From Turnera subulata (Eukaryota; Streptophyta; Magnoliopsida; Malpighiales; Passifloraceae), in NCBI GenBank assembly GCA_028386065.3, contig JAKUCV010002551.1, positions 191,594 to 255,593 on the forward strand: a stretch of 64,000 nt of DNA, given 5' to 3'. The notes beneath the pieces are model-generated. The model searched no databases. It was not told where the DNA came from and saw only the letters and a program-made list of their open reading frames with translations. Position 1 is the first letter of the stretch, and each line of letters begins with the position of its first letter. A program made the position numbers and the translations under genes. Positions 35,166-46,422 of the stretch are shown here, piece after piece.

Positions 35166-36718
35166 AAAGTTAGTTTCTGGGCCTCTTCTTCCCGGATGGT
35201 GGTTAAGGTGGTGCTGGCGGCACCCTGGTCAGTGCCTTGCCATGTTGAGGAGGTTGGTGCGGGTTTCGGTCAATTGGACTTGCTGGCTCGTGTATTGGTT
35301 ATGGAATTCTCGCATAACACGGGCCTCTATCTCCCCATTCCTCCTCAGTTTTGTGATGCCCCGAGTGATGCTAGTGCGCATTTCCCCCATTGAGCCTGTG
35401 AGGCGGATCTCTTGCGCAGAAATGCTCTCCTGGAGGCGCTGCTAACGTTCCCCTTGAGCATTGAGGGTCTCTTGTAGGCGGTTTTGGTTTTGGAGGACTG
35501 GAATGATCTGTTGACCAATCCAATCCTGCATTTGCTCCAGAATATCCAACAATTAGTCCCGAGTAACAGCCTGGGCCTGTGCCTGAGGCTGTGGTGCTGC
35601 TGGAGGGGCTCCCTGTGGCTGCTGTTTGTCCGGATTGTTGTGGGGCTGTCCTTGAGGCTGTGCCTCGCCCTGTGCTGCTTTTACTCCTATAGCTTGTTCC
35701 TCAGGCTATTCCTCTGCTCAGCCTGTTCCTCAGGCTGTGGTGCGGGGAGGTTGAGGCGGTTGAGAATGGTGCCGTCGATCCAAACCGTTCCTTCAACTTC
35801 CTGGAACTGGTGGAGGGGAGTGGCAAAGTGCCGTGCCAGTGCTGTTATTATCCCCGCGCCTGGAAGGTACTGGGCCTGCCGCTGTGTGTAGAGGCGGCAG
35901 AGAATGAAGCATCCTGTGTTGTGGGGCTGTCTGTGAACCATGCAGTACAGAATAAAAAGCTCCTCGGTTTGCATTGTCAGGCGACTCCGGTTCCGGTCAT
36001 AAATGTTATGTGCCAGGAAGTGCTGAATGATTCTGAGGCTGCGACTGTGGAAAAATGTGGCACCACTGGTGGAAGAGTTGTAGCCCGGTGTGTTGGAAAT
36101 CTCCCTCCAACAGCTCATCAGGCTGAAACTAGCCCCTAAATCACACAGGGCTCCTTCAATTTTCTTGTCCCCGATGTTGCAAGGGATTGTAAAGCTTCCT
36201 GGGTCTGAACACTTTCTGGGTGGATGGTGTTGAATAAGAGAGCTTCCCTGGGCCGTCATGGCTACAGTCTCAATGTCATCAATAGTTCTCTTCTTCGTCA
36301 AAATATCCTTAAGGAATTTAGCATGTGAAGGCATTTGTGTAACCACATCACTATAGGGTACATTGACATATAGCTTACTCAGCATCTCCTTGAACTTACG
36401 GAATTGCTTCTCCAGTTTGGATTTGTGGTACACCTCTGGGTCTGGGAGCAGAGGTTGATAAGGTAGAACGGTCTGAGGCTGGTTCTCAACTCTTCTTGTG
36501 CTCACAGCCTCACTAACAGGCTCAGACACAGACTCAGTCTGTGCCTGCACTGTCTGTCCAGAACTGGATGTCGATGCATGATGCTCTTCAGTCTGAGGCA
36601 GTTTTGGTACTGTGTCTCTCAACTTCTTCCCACTACGAAGTGTCACAGTCTTGACATGCTCATTTCTTGGGTTCTCTGTTGGCTTTTCTAGGAGAGCTCC
36701 TTTTTTGCTAGTGGACAT
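35166..36718 (-). pseudogene. Athila-like protease start fused to ATHILA ORF1-like segment
   Basis: Minus-strand frame 36718-35687 (343 codons). The first half has TLRSGKKL, a QMPSHAKFLKDIL block and DPGSFTIPC, then the protease motif ALCDLGASFSLM (Asp present). Right after it the text switches to FHSRSLRIIQHFLAHNIYDR, MQTEELFILYCM and LPGAGIITALARHF. These are features of the ATHILA ORF1 family (PF03078). In complete elements the two are separated by kilobases encoding reverse transcriptase, RNase H and integrase, so a deletion fused them in frame near 36090-36130. A Gln/Pro-rich tail continues toward 35166 with stops. Function of the ATHILA ORF1 product is unknown. Confidence 0.72.
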
Positions 36719-37978
36719 GGAGGCTTGTTGGGCAATATTATTTTCGAGGATTCTATTGTGGGATTTAAGTTGGCCGATCTCCTCACTTATTTTGTTCTGT
36801 TTCTTCAGGACGGACTGCTACATGGTCATTATGTCGGTGTTGTTGCCTTGCTGTCCTTCTTGACCTTGCCTTTGGTATTATGGCTGTCCTCCCTAGTTCT
36901 GTCTCTGGTATTGGGCCTGTTGTGGAATCCTCTCCTCGGCTGGTCCCTTCCGAGACAAGTTTGGATGGTTCCTCCAGGATGGATTATAAGTGTTTCCATA
37001 TGGGCCCTGCTTTTGCTGGATGTAGTGAGTTTACTTAGAATCGCATTCGGTAAAGAGTGGGCAACTGGATGTACCGTGAGGTCCTCCATAGCCTTCACAG
37101 TCTGGGGCTGTGGCCGAGGCTGTCTTGACTTGAGCAGCCCCTAGTTGCTTCCTAAGGACTTCTATCTCTGCCTCAAGCTTAGTTACTCTGTCTACACCAA
37201 TTATTCCAGAGGATTTGACTCCCCTGACTTGGGTCTTTATCTTGGACAACGCCTCTAGAATGACTACTCCATCATTATAGTCCTTGTCCAAGAATGCACC
37301 ATTGGCCATCTTGTCCAAGGTGTTCTGATCTTCATCACATAGACCACAGTAGAATTGTTCTAGCTGTACGGCCTCATCAATTTGGTAGTTTGGGCATCTT
37401 CTGAGTAATCCCTTGAAACGCTCCCAAGCATCACGAATTGATTCATCATAGCGTTGAGAGAAACCAATGAGCTGCTGCCTTAAACTTGCAGCTTTGCTTG
37501 AGGGATGGTACTCCTTCAAGAAAGCTCTGACTAGACTGTCCCAGTCAGTGAAATGGCCTGCTTTATGGTTGTTGAGCCATTCGAATGCCGCTTCTCTGAG
37601 TGAGAATGGGAACACTCTCATTTATAGCTGCTCCTTGGTCATCCCTGCTATATTCACTGTACTGCACACTCGCAGGAAGTTCTGCAAGTGCGAGTTTGGA
37701 TCTTCAGAGGGGATGCCTCCAAAGGTGCGCCTCTCCAGCATGCTCAGCAAGTTGGTTCTGTTCTCATATGGAGCATCTATATCTGGAATGACTGTACTGT
37801 TGTGGATGATGGTGGTTGGTGGTTGTAGGAGCTGGGACATGGGGATGTAGGGTCGAACAGGCTGAGCCTGTTCAATGCCTTGTTGCGCTCCGTCATTGGG
37901 TCTGTCCGCCATGTTTTGTCGATCTCCTGGTGGAAAATTAGAGCTGGTTGCTTGCTCTTGGTTTGGGGAATGCACCAC
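36719..37978 (-). pseudogene. Athila-like gag
   Basis: Two consecutive minus-strand frames (37978-37622 and 37621-37031) in the same phase, split by one TAA at 37624-37622. The retrotransposon gag domain (PF03732-like) is clear: MRVFPFSLREAAFEWLNNHK, AFLKEYHPSSKAASLRQQL and DAWERFKGLLRRCPNYQI. A degenerate zinc knuckle follows (CEGYGGPHGTSSC), in which one expected Cys is Tyr. Downstream the frame shifts and a coiled-coil-like segment (ISEEIGQLKSHNRILENN) leads to the protease frame near 36740. Gag would assemble particles. This copy is inactivated by the stop and shifts. Confidence 0.82.
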
Positions 37979-38065
37979 CTGAAAACTTCAAACTTGGAAA
38001 AAGAAAAGGGGTACGTAATAAAAAGCCTAATAAATCAAATAAAAAGCAAAAGAGTCAAGCGCCAG

Positions 38066-38083
38066 TCCCCGGGAACGGTGCCA
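38066..38083 (-). other. Athila-like primer binding site
   Basis: Minus strand TGGCACCGTTCCCGGGGA, six bases inside the LTR end; two differences from the usual tRNA-Asp-type TGGCGCCGTTGCCGGGGA. Confidence 0.78.
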
Positions 38084-38089
38084 AAAACT

Positions 38090-38879
38090 TGGTAGGGCAG
38101 TTCTCTACTGTCACAGATTAATCCTGCAAGTGCACAGAGTAGTTGTAGTACTCTATCAAGGTCGTATCCATAGGGGCTGGGATGAGTGTGCTACTCCTTT
38201 CCTAAGACAAATTAGACTTGAGACAATTAAACAAAAATGGATTATGGGGTGAGTGTCAATCAGAAATCGAATTAAGCAAGATAATAAAAGTAATAGCAGT
38301 GTTGAAGTAGGTGGGAATCAGGTTTAGTAAAATCTTAGGCATCTAAGGGTTCACATGTCTCGCCTTTATGCTCTAAATTGCTCAACAGCATCATCAGAGG
38401 CTGGGCCTGTATGATGCCCTGTGTTTAATAAGATGTCTTGAAGGGGCTCCCAACCTAAGGTACTATCAACGGCTTTCGATCTTATTGATAGTTCTCTAAG
38501 CTTCCATCTACCCCCTGTCATTAGAGTAGACGTCCACTTAGAGGTGAAGTTGGTGTTGGTGCTAATTACCCACAGTCTCTCTCTATCTTCTTTCGAACGG
38601 CTAGGGAGTGAAGGCTGATTGTTCTTGGTCAAGCTCACTTGGCTTCTCCTTTCGGTCCTTCGCCAAGCTACTACTAGATTTAAGATAGACTTCTCAATAA
38701 TCAATCAAGAATCAGAATAAAAGTGGTGTCATTTTCTTGACTATGCTGCAACAGGCTGAGACAGTGCTGAGTCCGTGACTGAGCCTGTCGAGAACACAAG
38801 GTCAATTACACAGATTGGTTCTTACAGGCGCTCTCAACCTATACTGAACCCATTTGTTTTCACTCATAGGTTCCTCCCA
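38090..38879 (-). repeat. Athila-like 5' LTR, truncated
   Basis: First about 790 bp of the LTR in forward reading, adjoining the primer site. Ends abruptly at TTCCTCCCA (38871-38879), a 9-bp word common to this LTR and the Tat LTR. Confidence 0.85.
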
Positions 38880-39255
38880 CCCCTCAACTCAATCTTGGAG
38901 TTCTTTTTTATTTTCCCCTTTTGCTGCCTTCAATGGATGATGCTACCCACGAAATTCTGCCAGAGTTTTGCCTATGGAACTATTTCCTAAGCTTGGAGAG
39001 ATAGAGTTTCTCCAAGCTTCAAAGCTTTATGGAGAGTGTTTGTGTAATAGAATGTGTGTCCTTTGAAATGTGAGAGGAGGGTCATATTTATAGTGTTCTG
39101 GGTAGCCTAGCGGCATGGACCAACTTAATGATCAAGGTAATGGCCAAAAATCTGGGCCAAAACCGAGTAGAATCAGATTACGGGCGAAAATCGGGGAGAA
39201 AACGCGTTTTTGGGGGTGCATGACCGCCATGGCCGGCGGTCATCCTGTGGATGAC
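38871..39255 (-). repeat. Tat LTR fragment, duplicate of 22650-23034
   Basis: Matches the Tat LTR from TTCCTCCCA to the ATGAC target site with few differences. It is a second copy of the same LTR interval, immediately left of a solo Athila LTR that is flanked by ATGAC on both sides. Confidence 0.88.
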
Positions 39256-41267
39256 TGGTAGGGCAGTTCTCTACTGTCACAGAATAATCCTGCAAGCGCA
39301 CAGGGTAGTTGTAGTACTCTATCACGGTCGTATCCACGGGGACTGGGATGAGTCTGTTACTCTTTACCTAAGACAAATTAGACTTGAGACAATTAAACAA
39401 AAACGGATTATGGGGTGAGTGTCAATCGGAAATTGAATTAAGCAAGAGAATAAACGTAATAGCAGTGTTGAAGTAGGTGGGAATCAGGTTTGGTGAAATC
39501 TTAGGCATCCAGGGATTCACAGTCTCGCCTTTATGCTCTAAATTGCTTAACAGCATCATCACAGGCTAGGCCTGTGTGACGCCCTGTGTTTAATAAGATG
39601 TCTTGAAGGGGCTGCCAACCTAAGGTACTACCAACAGCTTTCGATCTTATTGATAGTTCTCTAAGCATCCTTCTACTCCCTGTTACTAGAGCAGACGTCC
39701 ACTTAAAGGTGAAGTTGGTGTTGGTGCTAATTACCCACAGTCTCTCCCTTTCTTCTTTCGAAAGGTTAGGGAGTGAAGGCTGATTGTTGTTGGTCAAGCT
39801 CACTTGGCTTCTCCTTTCGGTCCTTTGCTAAGATGCTACTAAATTTAAGATAGATTGCTCAATAATCAATCAAGAATCAGATTAAAAGTGGTGTCATTTC
39901 TTGACTAGATTGGTTCTTGCAGGCGCTCTCAACCTATACTAAACCCAATTGTTTTTACTCACAGGTTCCTCCCAAAGTTCTCACTCATCCTAATGCTTTC
40001 ATATTGGTCAAACTAAGGGGATTAAGAATTGGTGTTGAGGCTAATTCCTCAATTAGTTCCTAATTTCTTTCGAAACTAAGAGCTAAGGGTTGGTTGTTGT
40101 TGTTCCAGCAATTACGGTTTCTCCTTTCGGTCCTTCACCTAGCTACCTATAATCATGTATGGGTTTGATCAAGACTCAAACATGGAGCGAGTTTACAACA
40201 ACCAAACAAGAAAAACGGTTAAGAACATATGAAGGGCAATTTATTGCACTAAGAACAGAGACATGCTTCACCCCTTTAACCTAAAAGGGTTTGTTTAGTT
40301 CAAAATCAAGGTTACAAAATCAAAAAAAATTAAAAGTAGCATAATGTTTGGAACAATTCTGGAGGTTAGGGACAACACGATTTCTGCCCAGAAAAGGCTG
40401 CAGCATCGTGTTTTCCCTTGAACCCTTTGTTCCAAGAACTTCTGCAAGTTATGGGTGTTGATCGAGGGTTCAGTTCGATGTGTGCTCTTCCTTTTTCCCT
40501 CTCTTTTATAGTGCAAAATCCTCTTTTCTCTTCTCTCCCATGTGCTGGAAGGTATGGCAGTTGGGCAAGTTGAGCTTCAGTTGCCCATCGTGCTCCTCGA
40601 GGTAAGGCACCATGGGAGGTGTGCCGAATAGGTGAAATCTGCAAATCTGCAGATTTTTAGAAGACTTAGGGGGAGGATAATGGTTCTTTAATGGTTAAAT
40701 TCTTTGGGTGTGATGATTATCCCCTCTTTCCCATGCTTAAAGTCTTTTGAGTCGCTCAGGTCATGATTGTAGAGTTGAAAGTTCTGCAAGTGGCTGAGTT
40801 TAATATTCTTATCTTTACGTTCTTGTCATCAGTAGATTCCACAGGCTGAGCCTGTGCTGGGCCTGTGCTTGAGGCTCTATGCGATTTCTTCCTATTTTTC
40901 TGTGCAATTGATTTCAGCTCTTTTTTAGATTGATGGAGTGGCGTGATGCCTTCGTGGATCATGGCAAAGGTGGTGAAATCCAGCGGATAACTTGTGATTG
41001 GAAGGGGATTCGTGGCCTTTTACTGATTCTGCAATGAACAACAGGCTGTCAAATAGGCTCATGCTGTGCCAAAGGCTGTTTCTTTGAATTCTCCAATAAA
41101 ATCTCCAAAATCCTTTGAAATGCACCTGGAATCACTAATCATACAGTAAGGGATGGAATTTAAGGGAATAAGATGAAATAATGCAAAGCAAGGCATATAA
41201 TCATGATAAATTGAGAGTAAATATATCTAAAATCATGACTAAAGCTATGCATATTTCATGTGCATCA
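39256..41267 (-). repeat. Athila-like solo LTR (2,012 bp)
   Basis: Complete LTR (TGGTAGGG...GTGCATCA) between ATGAC 39251-39255 and ATGAC 41268-41272. It sits at the identical base of the Tat LTR as the internally deleted copy at 23035, so it is a duplicate of the same insertion event, reduced to one LTR. Confidence 0.88.
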
Positions 41268-41911
41268 ATGACAGCCAGGCCGGACGGTCATGGGTGGAAG
41301 ACCGCCCAGGCCCACCGCCCGCGCCTGCGCGTCTCACCCGTTCTTTCCTTTTTCGGTCCCGATTCTCCCCTAATTTCTCCCTGATTGATCCTACCGCGTA
41401 ATTAACCCCTAGACTGCTCAGAATCCTCTCAATCATCTCCTAATTGACTAATTACACATTGATTCCTCATTTTAAGCCAAAATCATACCAAAAACATTCT
41501 TGCTATTAAGGAATGATTTAACTCTGATTTTCTACGAAAATCAGAGCAAAATTTGTTTGCAAGCAAGGTGTTAATGGGTTGTGCAACTCTAAAGAGAAGT
41601 CCATACCTTATTAAATTGGACCCTTACATTTCTCTTCAACCCAAGAATAAATATAATTGGGTTTAATAAACAAGCCCAAATTTAATGAGATAAAGTACAT
41701 TTTAGCAATTTAGTCCTTAACATATCCTATGATTAAATCGTTTCAATAATCCTAGGCATATGAAAGTCTTAATTACTATAATGTATAAATTCTAGTAAAA
41801 TTAAACCCCATCCATGCTTCAATCCAAGACTATCTCATCAATCTTATGATTCAAACATGTCTGGAGTCTAATCTTAATATAATTTTCATGGGTCAAATTT
41901 GGGTCTTCACA
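41268..41911 (-). repeat. Tat-like element 3' LTR, proximal half
   Basis: Begins with the second ATGAC duplication and resumes the LTR where 23034 left off (AGCCAGGCCG.CGGTCATGG). It ends TTCACA. It lacks a small GC-rich segment and the CTTTCTTGATTGCC piece present in the right LTR. Confidence 0.88.
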
Positions 41912-42074
41912 GAAGCCCTTCGTTGGTGAGTCTTTAAAACTTAAAGACGAAGCAACGCAAGGAAGGAACAACCAAATTTGGATAACAAATGTGAGTGTTG
42001 TGGGCCAATGGTTGGAGCATCACATGCTCCATCTCGAGAATCATCTCATCTCGAGGTTTGCGATTGACTCATCT

Positions 42075-42752
42075 CATCTCTTGGGATTTTCCTGGTCCCA
42101 AGAGCTACCGGGAATCATCTCATCCTGGGGTTTCTTTTGGGATTTTCCTGGTCCCAAAAGTCATTAACAAAGGATCATCTCACCTATACTAACTAGGGAT
42201 ATTGTCGCCCTCCTGTGAGGATTTTGCCAACTAAGGATATTATCACCCTCCCGTGGGGATTTTGCCAACTAAGGATACTGTCACCCTCCTGTGGGGATTT
42301 TGCCAACTAAGGATATTATCACCCTCTCGTGGGGATTTTGCCAACAAAGGATATTATCACCCTCCCGCGGGGGTTTTGCTAACTAGGATCATCTCACCTA
42401 TGTTAACTAGGGATATTGTCGCCCTCCCGTGAGGATTTTACCAACTAAGGATATTATCACCCTCCGGTGGAGATTTTGCCAACTAACGATATTATCACCC
42501 TCCCGCGGAGGTTTTGCTAACTAGGATCATCTCATCTATGTTAACTAGGGATATTGTCGCCCTTCCGTGAGGATTTTGCCAACTGAGGATATTATCACCC
42601 TCCCGTGGGGATTTTGCCAACTAACGATATTATCACCCTCCCGCGAGGGTTTTGCTAACTAGGATCATCTCACCTATGTTAACTAGGGATATTGTCGCCC
42701 TCCCGTGAGGATCTCATCTCATCTCGGGGGTTTTGGGATTTTTCTGGTCCCA
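42075..42752 (+). repeat. Three dispersed hairpins GGGATTTTCCTGGTCCC
   Basis: Copies at about 42079, 42128 and 42728 pair TTGGGA with TCCCAA around TTTTCCTGG. One copy has changed both sides of the stem (CTTGGGA/TCCCAAG to TTTTGGGA/TCCCAAAA), keeping the pairing. They bracket the minisatellite. Confidence 0.55.
42187..42712 (+). repeat. 38-bp minisatellite with higher-order structure
   Basis: About 12 units of the form GGATATTRTCRCCCTCC.GT followed by GRGGATTTTGCCAACTAA. Every 3-5 units end in a variant GTTTTGCTAACTAGGATCAT and a spacer (CTCACCTATGTTAACTAG), so the array is organised in blocks of units plus spacer. It lies between the PMD gene and the 3' LTR of the Tat-like element. Confidence 0.9.
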
Positions 42753-43224
42753 AGAGCTAATGGGAATCATCCTGTGGTTCATCTACATCGTCTATGGTGC
42801 TCCTCTATGTCGGGACAACATCCCTGGGATATCTATCCCGCAACATCTTCATCCACTCTACATTTAGAGGTATCTGCCCCTAATGACTCTCATCAATTCT
42901 ACTTCTATCTTAGGGGCAGATGCCCCTAAGATGAAAGTAGAACACCTGGCGACTCCCATACAGCTTCAGGATCTGTTCCTTTTAAAGCTCATCTGCATCT
43001 CGGTTTCAGGATGGTCTATCTCGCGGCCAGTTCTATTTGGGATCCATTCACAACCGTTTTTCTCATCTCTAGGCTTAGAGGACGGGTTCTTTATGAAAAA
43101 AAATCGTTCGACGCTTAAGTTTTAATGAAACAGACAAACGTGCTCATTATTGGGATCCAAAAATACGCACACCGGGGTTATATTTTGGAGAAAAAGTTAT
43201 TCCGGGTTGTGGGGCCCGTCAAAA

Positions 43225-43400
43225 ATAGGCGGGAGATCGAACAACATTTTGGCGGTCATTCCAAGAAGCCCGCCAGCTGGTGGCGGTCATGTGGGGATGA
43301 CCACCAAGCCTGGGCGGTCTTCTCGACATGACCGCCCGCGCTCCTGCGGGTTTAAAAACCCCCCTTTTCCCCTCTCTCTTCTCTTATTTCACTGAATACA
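43225..43400 (+). promoter_or_regulatory. Putative promoter of the PMD gene with LTR-like GC-rich module
   Basis: Inverted GGCGGTCAT / ATGACCGCC motifs, GGGATGACCACC and CCTGGGCGGTCTTCTCG precede a TATA-like TTTAAAAA (about 43351) and a CT-rich leader. The same phrases, GGGATGACCACC.GGCCTGG and GGGCGGTCTTCTCG, occur upstream of the TATA box in the minus-strand reading of the Tat-like LTR. Confidence 0.5.
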
Positions 43401-43525
43401 CTCGAAAATAACCAAAAACCTCTCAACCCCTCCTCCCCATACCCCGAAAACACTCTCCAAATCTCTCTCATCCTTCCCCTCAAATCTTACACCTCTCAAC
43501 TCTTCCACATCACAAGAGAATTTCC

Positions 43526-46032
43526 ATGAAGAACTACTGCCCAAAATCTAATCCGGAAGAAAATCGGAGCCTATTGTTGAAGTCTCCTGATAGGCACATA
43601 TCCTCCCAACTTGACAAAGTCCAAGTAAGTGATTCTTATTCATCAAAGCTCATCAAACCTTTGTTTTGGTTGAAATTCGGGTTTATGCCCAACGTGCTTC
43701 TTGAATTCGACTTTATGTGGTGCATGTCGTGTTTGATTGTTTAGAAATACTCCTAAGATGCCCATAATGCTTTCCTTCATGCCTAATTGATGGATTAGAC
43801 ATAAGAAGTCATGAATTGGAGTTTTGCCAATTGGGGGTTTAGGGTTCTTGGTGAATTTGAATGATTTCGGGTGATTCGGGTGCTGTTACGTTGTTGTGAA
43901 TGCATATTCTTGATGTTGGGTGACTGGGTATTAATGGGCTTGTTCCAATTTTGGTCAATTTAAAACTTCACCGGGACGGATTTTGTGACTTTCTTCTGTT
44001 TTAATCCGTAAATAAAACTATGCTAAGATGTTGAAAATGACGATGCTAGTATGCAATTTTACTCTCATAATGCATGTCTTGACATATGCGGTCTTTGTTT
44101 AATTTTACCGAGCCCGAGGGGGCGTGAGTATTGACTTCTTGTGGGGTATTTACATAGGTCGGGGAGGATCAACAACGGAGCCATGCCGGAGTTACCGCTC
44201 GCCTTCTCATTCGGGAACATGTCAAAAGGAACGGACCTGTTCGAGAGATCATCGAGAGGGTCAGGTTATGGGACTTCTTCCGCACTTTTTGGGGAGACAA
44301 GGTCGATTTACAAGCGGTGTCAGCTCTTGGCGAGAGGCGGTGGGACACCACCAACATTTTCCATTTAGCTTGCGGGGAGTTGACGATGCTCCCTCCGGAC
44401 TTTGTTCACATCACTGGGCTGGTATTTGATGGCGCACCGGTCACCTTTGATCAGCAGTTGGGCATTGACCGGTTCCAGGAGTTAGTAGGCCTCGAGCCTA
44501 GGTGGGCCCGCCATGGTATGGTGTCTCCCAAGTGGCTGTAGGACTTTTTGCTGGCTCCTGGTTATGCGGGGACAGTGGAACAACGGGCCCGAGGTTTGAT
44601 CCTAGTGAGGCTGTGTAGGACTATTTTCGCCACGGGTAGCGACCGGGTCCAATGCGATTTGCTGGCATCACTTGTCCATCTGGATAGGCCATGGGTTGAT
44701 TGGGCTTCGGCGGGGTTTGCAAATGCCTACCAAGAGATGACCAAATTTTCTAGGGGCACATCAAAATATTTCTATGGTTCGGCTTGGATTTGGGAGGTAT
44801 ATCGTCTTCTTCTTCATTGTGTTACCACGCTCTAATATCTCCCTTTCTCTTACTAACCAAGTGACCTGCGTAGGTATGGGGCCAAGAGTATATCGGGTTG
44901 TCTGCCCCGAAATTGACATCTACCGAGGAGTTTTGGCAGATCTCTCTCCGTTGGGGTTCCCAGGTCACGGATCTCGGGTTCATGCTTACGACCGAGAACG
45001 GGCTCGCCGCTACAATGATCAAGTGGCCACATCGAATAAAGTACATCCTCTCAATTTTCCTTCTTTCCTTCTAGAGTGTATATCTGACTTTCCCTTTATT
45101 GCCCGTGCATGGATAGGTTCGGCTTGAACCATTTAAGGCGTATCACAACAGGTTGGTGGACGGCAATGACATCGTTCGTAGCATGGACCATACTCGATGC
45201 ATGATCGGGTATCTCGGCACGAAGGTATGGTTCCTTGGGGACCGGGTTTGTGCGCAGACCGTGGGAGAGATATGGATACCAGGAGATCCACCCCTTTCTA
45301 TGCAGGATGTTTCAGAGAGCAGAGATCCCCAATGAAGATGGCCTTAATGAGCACATTGACGACCTGGGTGAGTTTGATGATTATTCAGCCTTCGTCAGAA
45401 TGCATCTGATGCCTCTGCTGACCACCATGGGAGAAGAAGGATCAGTTGCTAGTGCCGGCCCTTCGCAACAAAGTTCTGCTTCTAGGAGGAGGAGGAGGAA
45501 TACCGGGGCGTCTTCATCCACATCTCAGCCTATCCTCCCTGCATGCGAGGCCGATTTCAAGTCTTTTGATGATGCTTACAGGCGTTGCCGAGTTCCCTTT
45601 TCCGAGGATCTTCCTCCCGACTTTCCTCCATTTCCGGCCGGCATCATTTCGGTACCTTCCTTTGCATTCATGCTTTATGTATGTTTTCTCTTGCCTTTAT
45701 GATCTGACTAATTCTTTGTTGATGACAGCTCCCAACAGCCGAGGCTTCTCGGCTCTGGACGTTGCTTGGCCGCGCGAAGGCAACTTTGACGGCTCAGGCT
45801 ATTCGGATATGAGAGTTGACCTCCTGCGTGAGGGAAGGCGGATGTGCTCTCCCTGTGCCACTACCTCGAGACTCTCGGCCCCATGGAACTATCGTCCCTT
45901 CTACTATCCCTCAGCCAGTCCCACCTGCTTCAGATCATGCTTCAGGTGACTCCAAAGATACTATCTAGGAGTGCTTCCGGCCGACTCGTCAGTCCCACAG
46001 CAAGAAGAGGCGGTCTTGATCTGTGTATGTGA
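43526..46032 (+). pseudogene. Plant mobile domain (PMD, MAIN/MAIL-like) gene, intron-containing, antisense to host element
   Basis: Exon model: 43526-43624 (ATG..., then GTAAGT); 44158-44796 (after TACATAG, then GTATAT); 44874-45040 (after GCGTAG, then GTACAT); 45117-45678 (after GGATAG, then GTATGT); and from 45729 (after GATGACAG). Phases join consistently through the fourth exon; the fifth is uncertain. PMD hallmarks are RRWDTTNIFHLACGELTMLP, then ITGLVFDGAPV, a WASAGFANAYQEM block, EVWGQEYIGL and RPWERYGYQEIHPF. PMD proteins such as MAIN and MAIL1 act in the nucleus with a PP7-like phosphatase in silencing and development. Two nonsense codons (TAG 44539-44541, TGA 45202-45204) fit C-to-T decay. 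It is opposite to the retroelement, so its introns would not be spliced from genomic RNA. Confidence 0.75.
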
Positions 46033-46321
46033 TGTATGCATGTCCTAGACACTAGATGTGTGTACTTTTAATGAACCTATCCTCTTCTTCCTGATGCATG
46101 TGTATTTTTCTTCCCTTATTTATGAAATGCAATCATGCATGCAATCTTTGAAAACGGTCGAGTCATGTGTCATGGGTATTGAGCTAGCTCAAGCGTAGAT
46201 TTAATGGGTTTTCACGAAATCACTAGGTTCTTCCACTTCTCGTTTGAAAAACCACCCTTGATAGCAACTTGTATTGTCAATGAGCACACTTCCCAAATTT
46301 TTCCGAGCTTCATTTAGCCCT

Positions 46322-46422
46322 AACTTTTGCCTAGATCGCCCTTTCGGGTTTTCAACCTAGCGGGCACGTCCTAACTTTTGCCTAGGCCGCCCTTTCGGGT
46401 TTTCAACCTAGCGGACTGATTC
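46322..46422. repeat. Two tandem ~50-bp units
   Basis: CCTAACTTTTGCCTAG followed by .CGCCCTTTCGGGTTTTCAA and CCTAGCGG occurs twice head to tail. Each unit contains a CCTAG...CTAG inverted pair and could form a hairpin. Confidence 0.8.

Larger units (their letters stand above)
23035..38879 (-). mobile_element. Athila-like Ty3/gypsy element, internally deleted
   Basis: Inserted at ATGAC (23030-23034). LTRs run TGATGCACATG... to ...CTACCA on the minus strand. Orientation is minus: primer site TGGCACCGTTCCCGGGGA (38083-38066) abuts the right LTR and resembles the Athila/Tat tRNA-Asp-type site. The GGACAAGCAAAATCTTCAGTTTGGAG phrase before the left LTR is the usual Athila 3' end. Internal order is gag, protease start, then an ATHILA ORF1-like segment; reverse transcriptase, RNase H and integrase are missing. 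The 5' LTR is cut at 38871-38879, where it fuses to Tat LTR sequence through TTCCTCCCA. A Copia is inserted at 26693-35165. Confidence 0.85.

Noticed and set aside
35484..37144. Plus-strand frames opposite the Athila gag and ORF1 segment
   Set aside because: Shadows of the minus-strand genes, which show conserved gag and ATHILA ORF1 motifs.
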